A stretch of 64,000 nt of DNA from Gonocerus acuteangulatus (GCA_946811695.1 OX328131.1:7388826-7452825), one strand, 5' to 3'; counted from the stretch's first letter, positions 9,275-20,940 are shown. The notes: generated by a model not told the origin, from the sequence alone. Numbers and translations are program-made.

Positions 9275-11505
9275 CAGTAAACTCCCGATAATCCGCGGAA
9301 TTGACTGGCGCGACGCCCGCGGATTAGCCGATTCCGCGGATTAGGCGATCCCGCGGACAACACGCAAAAATTCTAAAATGGAGACATACAACACAGGGAT
9401 GTTACTGGAAAATGTTTATTTAGTAATATTAAAATGTGAAATATGAAAATATAATATGAAAAAACAATAAATATGAAAATAATTACATGTACAATTTACT
9501 TTTTCAGAAAAAAATCCGTTAAAAGTGTTTGTTGTTTTGAAGCAAAACATCTCTTCTTGACTTGATTCTGAAGTTCTTTCAACACCATTTTATCACACAG
9601 TCTTGTTCTTCCAGATATTGAATTAGTCCATTAACGTGTATTAGGGCTTCGTCATGACTTACTTTCTTTTTGGCGTTATAGTCCTCTTCTTCCTCATTCT
9701 CCTCTAATTCAATACCTGATACTCTATCTATTATTTGTTCATCAGTAAGATGTTCCAATCCTGGATCACTGGCATCGCAATTAATCCACTCAACAATATT
9801 TCTTTCATCGACATCACTTCCTCCAGCAACTGATTTCGCTAAATTTGCTAAATCATTAGCAGAAACTTCCTCTTCTTTATCTGAACGCTCTACTGAAGTA
9901 TTTTCTACATTTGGTAAAATTTTCCTCCAGGACTTTACCAACGTAGTTTGTTTTACTGACTCCCAAGCAGTGTTTATGTCATAAATGCTGTCGAGAATGG
10001 TATAATCTTTCCAGAAACCCTGAAGATCATTACCCTCTTCAATCCCTTTTTTTAACAAGTTTGTTCTATATTTTTTTTTCATCAAAGCAATTACTCCCTC
10101 GTCCATTGGTTGGATAAGAGCAGTGACATTTGGAGGCAGAAAACTGACAAAAAAATTTCCACAGTCCGATAGTAAAATATTTTTCGATGGGTATGACGGG
10201 GCGTTGTCAATAAGCAGCATGGCTTTTTGGGGTAGGTTTCTTGATTTTAAATGTTCTTTCACTTGAGGGATGAATTTTTTATGAAACCACTCTTTAAAAA
10301 TTTGTTGGTCCATCCAGCCTTTCTTCTGATTAAAATAATGTATTGGTAGGTTTTCGGCCCTTGTCCCTTTAAAAGACCGCGGTTTTTTTTACTTTCCATT
10401 AACTACCAGTTTTAGTTTGTGAGAGCCTGTTGCATTGCTGCATGTCATTATAGTAATGCGCTCTTTACTGGACTTATGGCCTGGAGCTTGCCTCTCGCTA
10501 TCAAATGCCAGTGTTCGCGTTGGCAAACATTTCCATAGCAGCCCTGATTCGTCAGCGTTATACAGCTGTTCGTAACAAATTCCTTCTGACTGAAGGAGCT
10601 GTTCAAACTCTGTTTTAAAATTTTCTGCTGCCTGCTGGTCGTTACTTAATTTCTCGCCGTAAAGTCCGATTTCCCTTATCCCGTGGCGCTGTTTAAACCT
10701 CGTCAACCACCCTGATGATGCATTAAATGTTCCCTCTAAACCTAGCATTACAAAAAACTGTTTAGCTTTTTCAGCAACAATAGGCCCAGAAACAGGAGTT
10801 CCCTCACTTCTCAACTGACTTACCCATTCCAACAGTGCAGCATCTAGCTCTTCATAAGTGCTCCTTCTCATGGTTTTTCATTTCTTCATCGATGAAGAGT
10901 TGTCTGATGAGGATGCAAATTGCAATAATTTATCTTTTTGCTTAAAAATGTCTCGAACAGTTGTTTCTCCTATTCCATATTGCAAACAAATTTGCTTCCT
11001 AGATTCGCCATTTTCGAGTTTTTTTATTAATTCGAGTTTCTCTTGAATCGATAAAAACACTTTTTTCCTTTTATCGGTCATTGTTAAATAAAATAACGAT
11101 AAACTTTGACGATAACTACTGTCAGTAATTCAAACACACGAGCGAAATGAACTACTAGACGGCAATGCGACGAAAACTAAACTGATATGAGAAGAGTTTG
11201 GAAATGAAAATTAGATTCTGATCTTATTAGAAAATATATGGAAAAAGGAAGGATGAGGTAAGATGTTTCTGAGAAAAAAAGACTAATGCATTCTCAGGCA
11301 TCACCTGGATAATTTGATTAAAGAGAATTGAATCTTTCTATTTAATGTGTTTCCTCTCTACTACAGTTCCTTAAGACCTAACTCTTCAAACTTATTCTGT
11401 ATAAAAACTTTTCTTATTCAAACATTAAAAAAAAAAAAATCCATGGATGAGCGCGGAATAGCCGCAAAGCGGAATATCCGCCCGCGGATTATCGAGAGTT
11501 TACTG
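9275..11505 (-). mobile_element. Tigger/pogo-type DNA transposon
   Basis: The element begins CAGTAAACTCCCGATAATCC and ends with the near-perfect inverse GGATTATCGAGAGTTTACTG. TA flanks both ends (9273-9274, 11506-11507). A 2.23-kb length, CAGT termini, TA duplication and a CENP-B/DDE transposase on the minus strand identify the pogo/Tigger group. Confidence 0.95.
9579..11081 (-). pseudogene. Tigger transposase with two in-frame stops
   Basis: A single frame of 501 codons runs 11081 to 9579 and is broken only by TGA at 10878-10880 and TAA at 10389-10391. The N-terminus has a Psq/CENP-B helix-turn-helix (EKLELIKKLENGESRKQICL, IGETTVRDI). A second DNA-binding segment follows (STYEELDAALLEWV to WLTRFKQRHGI). 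The DDE domain keeps all three acidic positions: YNADESGL, LLIDNAPSYP and IQPMDEGVIALM. The tail is acidic. About 500 residues is normal for the family. There are no frameshifts, so decay is recent. It could encode three partial polypeptides but not a full transposase without readthrough. Confidence 0.93.
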
Positions 11506-11989
11506 TAGTATAATGCTAGCCCACAGTATCATTTGAAACAGAATTGAGAAAAATATTTCATTAGCAATGCCAAAAAAAGTATTTTTTCCTTCCAGTCCGA
11601 CGAGAGTAAGGTACTTATGAGACGAATCAACGAATAACACATGTAATCGATATACTAATTCCAATTAAAATCAATTAATTCCTAATCTAGAATGTATAAA
11701 AGAATTATTACATACTTTGAAACGATTTCCGGATAAGATGAGTGATCCAGAGAGCCAATAATGCACGGACAACACTGACACAAGACGAGTGCGGGAATGG
11801 GCAAGGACCGCTATAGCGGTCAACTTCGTCATATCTCGGCTTGCCGGGCCCAAGACCTCCAAATACTATTTTTTGGTATACCCCGGCATCTAGCAGGAAG
11901 CATTGGAACCAATTCAACCTCACTCGCGTCATTTTTTAATTTCAGCGAGCAGTGGCCGCTCAAGCGGCCCTTGCCCGTTAAGGGCTTAA

Positions 11990-13012
11990 TGTTATGTAAT
12001 CAAACTAAATATCACAATTGTACGTAATTTTATTAATTAATAAAGTAGCAACATAAAAGTCACACGTTAATAATTTAGGAGAAGCAACTGCCATGTCAGT
12101 ACTTCTGAAATTTATTAATAAGAACTACATTTAAACCATAAGTAGGCGTCTCTCTAGAACCTAGGCCAAGATACCGGCCCACCATATCCTATCCAACTAC
12201 CTGGATAGTGTCCCACGAAGTCGAGGGGTCAAAAAATAGGCACTTATTATTTCATTATTCCTCACAAAATCAGAGGTATACTCACTCCTATATTTATGGG
12301 GTGTGAGGGGGGCTTAAGGAGATGGGGTGGGGGTGAGAGGGTACTAGGACGGGGTGAGGGATAAAACATATACATTTAACGATGTTTATATATGCCTTTG
12401 AAATATTGCCTTTTCTTTTAGTTTTTGGCGTTTTTCTCGTAAACTAAGCAAAAACGAGATATCTTACCTACCTTATGAACCTATCGAATGTGAAAATCGG
12501 AGAAAACTAAGGAACGAACATGTTATATCCATTGACTAAGTAATATATTGAAAAATAGCCTTATTCGATACTTTATTTAAGGCTTTAAAGGCTATTCTAA
12601 TGGGATTAGAGTCGCGAAAATTTGCGACAAGCCGTATCGTCCACAATCCAAGAGTCTCGAATCTGAAAAATGAGATTTTTCATATTTGATAAGTTGACAT
12701 GGCAGGGGCGATGTATACAAAAGGACTTTTTTTCTTTATTTTTTCATCCTGCAAATTTGGCCGTTTATTTTGGTAACACCCTGTATATTGAATAAGTCTA
12801 GGTCGTCATTTTATTAGGAATTCGTGTGTCAGTCGAGTATGTCCAATTCGTAGGCCAGGAAGTAATATTTTTCACGTTTGTTTTCTTACCTAATGCTTCT
12901 TTCTATTTTTTTATATTCTACTGTTTGTTGTGGTTTATATATTATTTCTGTAGATTCGGAATTTCTGGTTCTTCGAAGTCCATAATGTTAAATTATTTCG
13001 GGTATTCAGAAA
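11990..13012. other. Intergenic spacer, little recognised
   Basis: The stretch includes a G-rich patch (12296-12362) and an ACACCCTGTATA word near 12776, which resembles the end of the MITE at 6-158. I found no coding sequence I would defend. Confidence 0.3.
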
Positions 13013-13018
13013 TTTATT
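13013..13018 (-). promoter_or_regulatory. Polyadenylation signal (AATAAA, minus strand)
   Basis: TTTATT on the plus strand reads AATAAA on the minus strand, about 47 bases after the stop codon of the CUB gene. Confidence 0.5.
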
Positions 13019-13064
13019 TTTATTATATACAAGCGAATTTATGATTTCGCAAAATTAAAAAGTA

Positions 13065-16000
13065 TTAATCCTCCTCTGGTGCCTCAGTTGTTGTTGTTTT
13101 TGATGTAGGTTTTGTCGTTCTGCCTGTCGGAAGTGTTGGCTGGAAAGGTTCTGTGGTATTTGGCGTCGGTCTGGTAGTAGATTCGTGATGGGCTGTAGAC
13201 GTCTGAAGATGAGAAGGAGGAGTCGATGGACGACTGCTGTGATTGTGACTTGGTCTTGGTGGACGAGTCGGTCGCGACGGTCTCAGCGGTCTCAAAGGCG
13301 ATTCTGTGAAGTTGAAACCCGTCGAGTTGAAAGTGAGGTCTATTTGCGCCGTCGGTTTGCCCGGGTAGTAGTGTATGACCTCTTTGTCGTGAGTATCTTC
13401 CTCCGGTTCTCCGACGGGCTGTTCCGGCAAGCTGGGTCTGAAGTCTTCCGTCTCCCTCCAGACCAGGGGTCTAAACCCATCGTCGGCGTTGTTGGAGCGG
13501 TGTTCGACGAAGAAGAAGTCCTTCGCGTCGGCGATTGGAGGCGTCATGCCGTCAATATCTCCAACGAGGTTGTTTACAACACCCAGGTATGTAGGCTTTA
13601 TCTGCAAGCTGAAGGAACCGTCTGTTATGCTCGATGTCACGATTCCCATGTTTGATTTTGTTATGACGTTCGCTTTGTCGTTCTCTTGGCATAACCTGAA
13701 AAAACATCAAAATTCAAACATTACAACTACGATACTATAGTTATAGAAAAATATGCTATAAAGATGAAATAGACCTGTTGCCACATTTAAAAACCTGGAA
13801 TATTCAATACAATAAAATGGAATATACAATAGTAATACAAATATTTAAACGTACACTTTTTAAAATTTACATACAAAATAAACAAATGGAATGATGCATG
13901 GACGTTCACTACAAATAGAGGTACTTGCGTATTAGCTTCAACTCAGGTTAAAGAACCGGCTCTCAGAGATCTGGATCATCACTCAACTGAATTTTAGCCA
14001 ATATGGCGACGGGATTATCAACGATTTGGGTTGACTAGAGTTTCAATATAACCTTGAGGAAACACGTAGTACTTAAGTTAATGGCATAATTGCTATGCAT
14101 TTCCGCTCACTGAAGATTATATCGAAACTCTAAACAATCCAACTCGTTGATAATATAGATCACGGTAAAAAATGGACCGGATATGCGATTAAGCATCTTT
14201 TTCAGTTGTAGGTAAATCCCAAAGACACATTTTCCTAACAGAAACAAGAACAGTACAAAGGACACAAACAATAAACAACACTAAGAAATCAAACAACAAA
14301 CAATGAAATGAAATCGCGGAAAACACACAAATCTACATGTGAAGTGCTTTGAAAACAGAAAGTAAACAAGACGGTTACTACAAACAACGCCGCAAGGGAA
14401 TAGAATAATGGAAATGCCAATGAGTTATGCGCCTAAGCTGATGATCCATATCTCTGAACCAGACCCAAATCTCTAACCTGCGTTGTAGCTAATACGTAAG
14501 TACCCAAATAGATTGGATAATTGTTTCTCGAACCCTTGCCAAAAGATAGGAGCGGTATTTTTTCCAATTCAAATTTAACAAGGTTAGGTGTCCATCGTTG
14601 CATCTTCAGCTCTACCAATGACTGGTGATGACCTCATGTCCATAATGTACATATGTTTATTTAGGTTATAGTTCCAACAGTTTCTTTTGACATTTGCCTC
14701 TTTAACAGAGGTTACTGATAATCCAATCGATGCCAGTGGATCCATAGGCGTGGCATCCGACCGCAAGCAAAAGAACAAGAAGGGGCGTGGTCGGAGAGGA
14801 GCTAGGCCTTCTCCCACATGGGCTAAAGGCAGCGCGTGCGCAAACCTTGTTGACCTTGTTGGTAATGTGCGCACTACCTTGTTCTTTTGTTTGCGGGCCG
14901 ACTATTTTGTTTGCCTGCTTGTCTGCTTTCATATTGCACAGGATACGTGTATGTCCCGGTAAACAGTAAATGATAATTTTACTATTTCTGTCTAGTCTAT
15001 GTGAAGTTACAGAAAAAATAAGCGAATGGCAAGATATATACACATTCACTAGAGATAGCAAAAATAATGTATAATGAAAAAAATACTGTTAAATCATATC
15101 AAAATATAGAGGTACCTATTATTACATATATACGTTAATCAAATGGGAAAAAAATAGACTAAAAGAATAATGATAGAGAAAAATGGTTATACAAAGTGGT
15201 AAATGTGAAGGAGCGCGGTCTCCACACCGATCCTTTTGAAATGTTGCACTATAACGTATTTTGATGCACTAAACACGAATCCGTTAAAAAAAAGCTCGCT
15301 TTTCACTAGGAAAGAAGTTATTAAGCACTAAAGTTCACTGTTATGGAGGTTATAAAAGACGGGGTAACAGCGCATTTGTAAACACGCGCATGCGCAATAG
15401 TCCTTAATGACGAAGTGTAATTGAAATTTAGACTCACCTTGTGGTAGCTGACTTGGTCGTAAATTGTCGCTTTTGGGCATACGTGCTATGCGATCCGCTC
15501 GCTCAAGAAGATATCAAAACCCATAGCCAATCCAACTCAAGTTGGATTGACTAGAGTTTTGATATCTTCTTAAAATTAAAATAAAAATAAAAAAAAATAA
15601 AGAATGGTTTATTATTTAAAAAAAAAGATTTTTGAATAACTAACTGGAGATCAATTGATAAATAATTGATGGTAAATTTCAATTAGACATCCTTATTACG
15701 AACTTTCCCATACCCGCGCATGCGCATGTTGACAAACATAGTAGGTTACATTACCTTTCAGAATCCGCACAACAGTGAACTTAAGTGTTTCATAACTTCT
15801 TTCCTAGTGAAAAGCGAGCTTTTTTTTTTTTTTTTTAACGGATTCGTGTTTAGTGCATCAAAATACGTTATAGTGCAACATTTCAAAAGGATCGGTGTGG
15901 AGACCGCGCTCCTTCACATTTACCTACAAAGTAAGAGCACAATTTGAAACCTTATTTTTTTCATATTACCTTATTCCATCTAGTTGGAGAAAGGGAAGGT

Positions 16001-18924
16001 ATTGAGTGGTTGTATAATGTTATTGTTGTTTTAAAAGTCTGTTACTAGACATAGGAGACTGTTCTGTATTTCTTCTTCAGTTAAAGAATAGAAATGAGAT
16101 TAAGTAATAAGAGGTAAGATTAAGTATTTGAACATTTGAAATAAAAAACAATGTATTTTACGGTATTTTAGATAAATAGATTCTTAATAAATAAATCGAA
16201 AAATAATAAACCGATATATCGTGTTAAAAAGATCGCTTCAGACGACCCATCTCTAACCCATAGGCAACCCGTCCTCAAAATCTGCCATGTATAAATCGTC
16301 GTTACAAATTCAATGTATCGAATGTGAAAATCACCACTTTTCAGAGTGGAAAAGCATTTATTCATAACTTTTTTTGGACAGTCAAATATTCGGCAGATAT
16401 TCCCCCTCCTCCTTATTATCCTCCCTATGATTACCCCAGTTTGACTATGGTTGTTTGGTTTACGGTGGACTTTCTGACGATCTCGAGGCAAAACTCAAAC
16501 GCCTCATGAACTGTTTCATTCGCTGTATCCTCGGGATCCCCAGAGACTCCCACATATCATATTTCTACCAGGAGCTAAATTGGCTATTCCCTCTTTATCG
16601 TCGACAGTACTTCCTCGGCTCAGTCCTTTACCAAGTAATTCAATCCCGTAGACCTTCTTATATTTCTCAACTCCTTAAATTTAAATCCTCTGTTTACTCC
16701 CGTAACACCCGATCTCGTCCTTCCGATCTTTATATTCCTTCCCACCGAACAGCAATATTCGAAAAATCATTCGTCACCCGTGCCACCTCGCTATGGAATT
16801 CCATACCTCAGTCTGTCCGCCATTCTACCAACCTAGAAACCTTTAAATCCCGAATTTTCCACCACTTCCTATCCCTGAAATTTTTACCCAATACCTAATT
16901 TATAAACAAGCTGTACATTATCATTTCTGTTTATTTCATTTACTTGAGTAAATCCTGTAAATCCTTACAGTTTTCCAAGTACTATTTTGCTGTCCACATA
17001 ATTGTAGATACTGATCTTGCTCTTCCTGCATCCAGAGTTCTCTGCCGGCCGATTAGGGAAGGAGATACTCCGAAGTTGGATGTCAAGATTGGAACCTTCT
17101 GGTCCTTCGAAGACGAATGCGCAGTCATCTGAAAGCAGAGAGGTTGTAAATTGAACAAAAAGTCCAACAGACAGGAACTGCGTCATCTTGTCGCTTTTCC
17201 TTGTAATGTTTATCGCTAAGAGGCGTTGTTTCGATTCCTACTAGTAGTTCAGTCAAATAATACTGAAATTGATTTATTTGACTAAAATTTTTCATTATAT
17301 ACAAATGATTTATTTTAAGAATATCTCAAATAAAATTGACTAATTTTATTAATCTTTTTCTTACTTTTAATGAAAATTATTTATTTAAGTGATATTGTTT
17401 ACTGAACTTAAAGAATCTGAGTTTCTTGTTCCATGAATTACATTATTTGAAATGTGTAAACATAATGAATGAAGAATGAAAAATAATTAATTATTCATGA
17501 AACAAAATTAGTCAATGAATAACTGAATAAATTCTCATTCAATACAAATTTATTGAGTTATGAGTCAACCCTGTTATTCATAGAATACAAAATAAATCAG
17601 TGGCTTAATAAATCAATGAATAAATTCTTATCCAATATAAATGTATTTAAATGATTGTTGAATACAAAAATTACTTTAACTCGTAGAATTCCACGGTCCG
17701 AGTCATTACAGATATTATAGACTTCTGGTCTTCTGGTATTTAACAAACTGTGACGATGCGTCACATAATAAGATCCTCTATTTACGTATCTGTCTAACAT
17801 TATTTATACAGGTAATCTGAAAAGCAGATATATCTATCTTTGAGAATAACATTGCGCCAATCTATTTCAAGCATTAACTAAATCTGAACATAAACAATAC
17901 AGACACAAACTAAACTGTTTGCTATGAACAAATTGCAGCATTAAATACATTTTAATTGGTAAATTACTGTGTAGCGAAAAACAATAACAATAATAACAAG
18001 CAATGTAGTAATAATGTGCAATATAAGTATAAGGCTAATGATAAGGAATAATGTAATAATAATAATGTGTAATATAAGTATATATATAATAATGAGGAAT
18101 AAATGTAATAATAATAATATTAATGAATAAAATAATTATATAGATATAATAATGTACGCTATAAGTCTATTGATAATAATAATGTTTAATCTATGTATAA
18201 TGTAAATATAAACAATATAGATATAGTGCCATAATATAAGCATATGCATATATGTGTGTGTATGTGTATGAATTCTGTAATCATGTAATCATCATTTATT
18301 GTAATCACTGTTATTATCATTTATGTAATCATCATTTATTGTAATCACTGTTATTATCATTTATGTAATCATCATTTATTGTAATCACTGTTATTATCAT
18401 TTATGTAATCATCATTTATTGTGTAACTAATTTTGTAATCATGTAATCATCGTTTATTGTTATAGAGTATATCGCTAAAAACTGCGAAACTTTTAATAAA
18501 TAAATAAATAAATAGTCTTCTGGTATTGACCGTGTCACAAACTTCTTTGCCGACGTTTTGCTAGTCATACTCCCAGCTTCCTCAGGGCAAAGTCTGAGAA
18601 GGAGACTAAGCCCTGAGGACTAGCGAAACGTCGGCAAAGAAGTTTGTAACACGGTCAATACCAGAAAACTATAATATTCGAAACAAAAACTATTGAATAA
18701 TGCCCTATGCAGCACTAAGGGAAATGAAGGGAACAGAGCTAAGATGGCGCAGTTCTTGGGAGATACGATTGTATCTTACCTCTCCTGGGAGATATGAATA
18801 CGAACTCCGTAACGTCTGGTCCAGGCACTTGGTTTACGGAGTGGCACTTGAGGAGTCTCACAGCTCCAAGAACCCCGTTCAGCATCAAGTGCTCGACAGC
18901 GAATATCAGCAAAACTAACAACAT
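13065..18924 (-). CDS. Secreted CUB-domain protein with mucin-like tail, three exons
   Basis: Coding exons on the minus strand are 18780-18924, 16969-17128 and 13065-13695, giving 936 bases or 311 residues. Splice sites are donor GAGAG/GTAAGA, acceptor CTGCTTTCAG, donor CT/GTAAGG and acceptor TTTTTTCAG. Phases 1 and 2 match across both introns. Residues 1-21 form a signal peptide (MLLVLLIFAVEHLMLNGVLG). A CUB-like domain follows, with four cysteines in the usual spacing (LLKC, RDDCAFVFEGPEG, NSGCRKSKISIY, LLCQE). The last about 110 residues are rich in Pro, Thr, Ser and Arg (RPLRPSRPTRPPRPS), suggesting O-glycosylation, and end in an acidic stop. CUB domains bind proteins extracellularly; the ligand here is unknown. 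Intron 2 (13696-16968) holds two foldback elements and two non-LTR fragments. No transmembrane segment is visible. I do not recognise a named orthologue. Confidence 0.75.
13920..14504. mobile_element. Inverted-repeat element with 8-bp duplication
   Basis: The terminal arms (13920-13981 and 14440-14504) share GGTACTTRCGTATTAGCT in inverted orientation. The flanks are identical, CAAATAGA at 13912-13919 and 14505-14512. Inside, 14026-14153 is a smaller inverted-repeat unit with GGTTGACTAGAGTTTC ends, related to the arms at 600-659. The open frame 14433-14618 reads the arm and is not a gene. Confidence 0.75.
14880..15061 (-). pseudogene. RNase H fragment of a non-LTR retrotransposon
   Basis: The minus-strand frame contains KIIIYCLPGHTRILCNMKAD, the LPGH and AD motifs of the RNase H region that follows reverse transcriptase in I- and Jockey-type elements. 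Upstream and downstream coding parts are missing. It lies in intron 2 of the CUB gene. Confidence 0.45.
15198..15924. mobile_element. Foldback element with 8-bp target duplication (copy 2)
   Basis: It is the same family as 8028-8743. Arms 15198-15341 and 15773-15924 begin GGTAAATGTGAAGGAG and end CTCCTTCACATTTACC. The flanks are identical, TACAAAGT at 15190-15197 and 15925-15932. The centre contains a second palindrome, CAATCCAACTCAAGTTGGATTG, broken at 15530-15545. It is non-coding. Confidence 0.85.
16433..16898 (+). pseudogene. C-terminal fragment of a non-LTR reverse transcriptase protein
   Basis: The frame reads PQFDYGCLVYGGLSDDLEAK, then a Cys/Arg-rich helical stretch. It ends ATSLWNSIPQSVRHSTNLET followed by FKSRIFHHF. 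The Y-G-C-x-V and LWNSIP...FK patterns are the conserved end of Jockey/CR1-type LINE proteins. The catalytic part is missing. It sits antisense in intron 2 of the CUB gene. Confidence 0.7.
17162..17215 (+). mobile_element. Hairpin-family 5'-end fragment
   Basis: GTCCAACAGACAGGAACTGC followed by GTCATCTTGTCGC matches the first about 50 bases of the family. It lies in intron 1 of the CUB gene, about 35 bases before exon 2. Confidence 0.6.
17221..18283. other. AT-rich intron sequence
   Basis: This part of CUB intron 1 is very AT-rich. It has GAATAA/TTATTC words in both orientations (17225-17660), then low-complexity TAATAATAATG sequence (17980-18240). I see no gene or clean repeat boundary. Confidence 0.4.
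18284..18423. repeat. 40-bp tandem repeat, about 3.5 copies
   Basis: The unit TGTAATCATCATTTATTGTA, followed by ATCACTGTTATTATCATTTA, repeats with a 40-bp period and almost no change. It lies in CUB intron 1. Confidence 0.85.
18514..18670. repeat. 53-bp inverted repeat with Penelope-like signature
   Basis: Arms 18514-18566 and 18618-18670 are near-perfect inverses. Each contains the complementary pair AACTTCTTTGCCGACGTTT / AAACGTCGGCAAAGAAGTTT. A CTGAGGA...CGAAACGTC phrase is characteristic of Penelope-like elements, so this is likely a relict of one. Confidence 0.6.
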
Positions 18925-19500
18925 GGCGTACTGCCTAATCCAGCTGTTCCACGGTGTATATATCTAGTTGGATAATGCGGGCAGCTTTCTACACACTATC
19001 AACAATATATATACCAGAGTAATTACCCTCATGGATTTAACGTGTAAAGTTTTCACTAATTTTACCAGATCGGAAATAGTTTTCGTCTATTTTTAGAATA
19101 TTCCGAAGAAATTAGACAGTTTAGGGGGTTTTGAGGACTTTCTTCAAATTTTCTTAGACCTATCTCCTAGAAACAAAATTTATATGTGTGTATACAAAAG
19201 TATATAAGGGCAGAAAGAGATGTGAATTACATATATTAGACTATCTGACTACCCGTGCTTCACCACAGCCGATAAGTAGTTTTTATATTGCGTTAAATAA
19301 GGTATTAAAATTAACGCTACTACATAATTTTGTACAGCTTATTATTGCACGGACTTTAAAGTTTCCCAGGAAAAACCATATGGAGGTAACCGTGCTTGTT
19401 TCCGTTACGGAGTAAATAAATAAATAAATACAACAACTACTTAAAAAGTTATGTAAACAGAGACAAATACACGTTGAAAAGAATAAAACTAACAGATTTG
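18925..19500. other. Upstream region of the CUB gene
   Basis: This contains the presumed 5' UTR and promoter of the minus-strand CUB gene. I see no defensible core promoter element. A fragment near 19250 (CTACCCGTGCTTC) resembles common repeat ends. Confidence 0.25.
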
Positions 19501-19504
19501 AAAT

Positions 19505-19870
19505 TTTAAGCACTTATCTCTTGGATTGACATCGCCCCACCGAACATTCAACAGAATCTTATTTTTTTTTTTAAAGGCGCATCGACAAATCTTGGCTATT
19601 AGCGCCGACGTCCAGGGTGCAGCCAAGAACTTTCTCAGCGAGCCCTGAGATGAGAAAATTCCTGTGGCCGGTGGGGATCGAACCCACCATCTCCCGCTTA
19701 TGAATCTAGCGCGCTAGCCACTAGACCACGGGAGACCCCAACAGAATCTTATTGAAGAGGATTTAGTAATCTTTCGAATAGCCGCCTTCCACTTACTACG
19801 ATTTCCCAACCGTCTTCCCTATATTTTAGAAAATATACTGAGATCCGCAAACTTTTTATCACCATTAATA
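19505..19870 (+). mobile_element. Hairpin-family internal fragment interrupted by a SINE
   Basis: The segment starting TTTTAAGCACTTATCTC and resuming after 19753 with GAAGAGGATTTAGTAATC matches the interior of the family (compare 29490-29600). The SINE at 19564-19739 splits it. Confidence 0.65.
19564..19739 (-). mobile_element. tRNA-derived SINE with 14-bp target duplication
   Basis: In minus orientation it starts GGGGTCTCCCGTGGTCTAGT, has a GGTTCGATCCC B-box and ends in an A-rich tail (T-run on the plus strand). AACAGAATCTTATT flanks it perfectly at 19550-19563 and 19740-19753. It matches the SINE at 4879-5054. Confidence 0.92.
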
Positions 19871-20044
19871 CAATTCTTTTCCCCATATAATTCTTACCTC
19901 CAAACGATACCAAAGTTTAAATATCTTAGCTTAGATGACTGTCAAATAGCTGGTACAAGTTTCAAGTGAACAAATCATCGTTTCTGATTTCCTTTCGGCA
20001 CTAATTTTCTTTCTTCTTCGCGCTAAAAAAGACAAACACATTTG

Positions 20045-20180
20045 ATGTTTTAAGCACTTATTTCTCCAATTGACATCGCCAAATCGAAAATTACTTTAGA
20101 ATCTTTTTTGTAGAGCATTTAGTATGCTTTCGAATGGTAACCTTCCGCTAACCAAGTTTTCCAATCTGGTATAAATGTCA
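20045..20180 (+). mobile_element. Hairpin-family internal fragment
   Basis: TTTTAAGCACTTATTTCTCC, then ATTGACATCGCC and GTAGAGCATTTAGTATGCTT, are the internal block seen in all long copies. Both ends are missing. Confidence 0.6.
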
Positions 20181-20940
20181 ATAAAAAAAATATATTTGAT
20201 ACTAATATATATAAAGTAACATTAAGTTCATTAAATGTATTCTCTACTTGTAGCTACAACAGTCATAACATCATTTAGAAAATCATTCGTTCTTCTAGGC
20301 TAATAAACCTATACCTTTTTCCCCCACAATATAGTAAGTTATACTGTGGGACTTTATTTACATTCTGCAGGTGCCATCTGTCGATACTGCCTCCATTACA
20401 ATTAAAGTAATATATATTATTTTATAATTACATTTTTCTGAATTTTAAAAGTTTGACAATAATACAATTAAGATAGAGAAATGATAGCAACTATAATAAT
20501 AATAAAAACAATAAACAAACTAGTAACAATGTCAAAATTATAAATAATAATAAAAATAATAATAATATTAATAAAGAAAGTGTTTACAATTCATATTATA
20601 AATGAAGTAAATGAAATAAATAAATTAAAAGAAATGAAAATGAATAAGTAAAGAAAGAAAGAAATGATAAAAAGTCCGTCACGCAGGAGCTGCATAACTA
20701 AGCACTTTCCTCAGAATTTGGGTAGTGTAGATTGCTTTCCAGAACAATTTTCTTAAAATATTCTACATAAATAAAATAAAAACATGAATAGTTCTCTTTT
20801 AAATTTGTAATGAGTAACTGATCAATTATTAATTTGCTTCCAGAGTTATGTTTACACATGGTACCTACTACACTACGTAATAAATACAAAAAACCTCGTA
20901 TTATCGTATTTTGATCTAACGCAGGAACAAGATAGTCACT
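20181..20940. other. AT-rich spacer
   Basis: Mostly AT-rich, with AATAATAAT low-complexity sequence at 20490-20580. A short hairpin-family end (GTCCGTCACGCAGGAGCTGC) is at 20674-20693. No gene seen. Confidence 0.4.

Larger units (their letters stand above)
8957..11985. mobile_element. TTAA-flanked element split by a Tigger insertion
   Basis: The ends CCCTTTTACGGGC (8957-8969) and GCCCGTTAAGGG (about 11973-11984) are inverted and each is bordered by TTAA (8953-8956, 11986-11989), the piggyBac-type target. GGCCGCTTGAGCGGCC at about 9091, GACCGCTATAGCGGTC at about 11807 and GGCCGCTCAAGCGGCC at about 11954 are related internal palindromes beside GGGCAAGG or its complement. Without the Tigger at 9275-11505 the element is about 0.8 kb, with no transposase. 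Confidence 0.6.

Noticed and set aside
13185..13655. 156-codon plus-strand frame rich in Arg
   Set aside because: It is antisense to the Pro/Thr-rich exon 3 of the CUB gene, whose biased composition creates open frames on the other strand.
14433..14618. 61-codon minus-strand frame
   Set aside because: It reads the right arm of the inverted-repeat element 13920-14504 and has no independent support.
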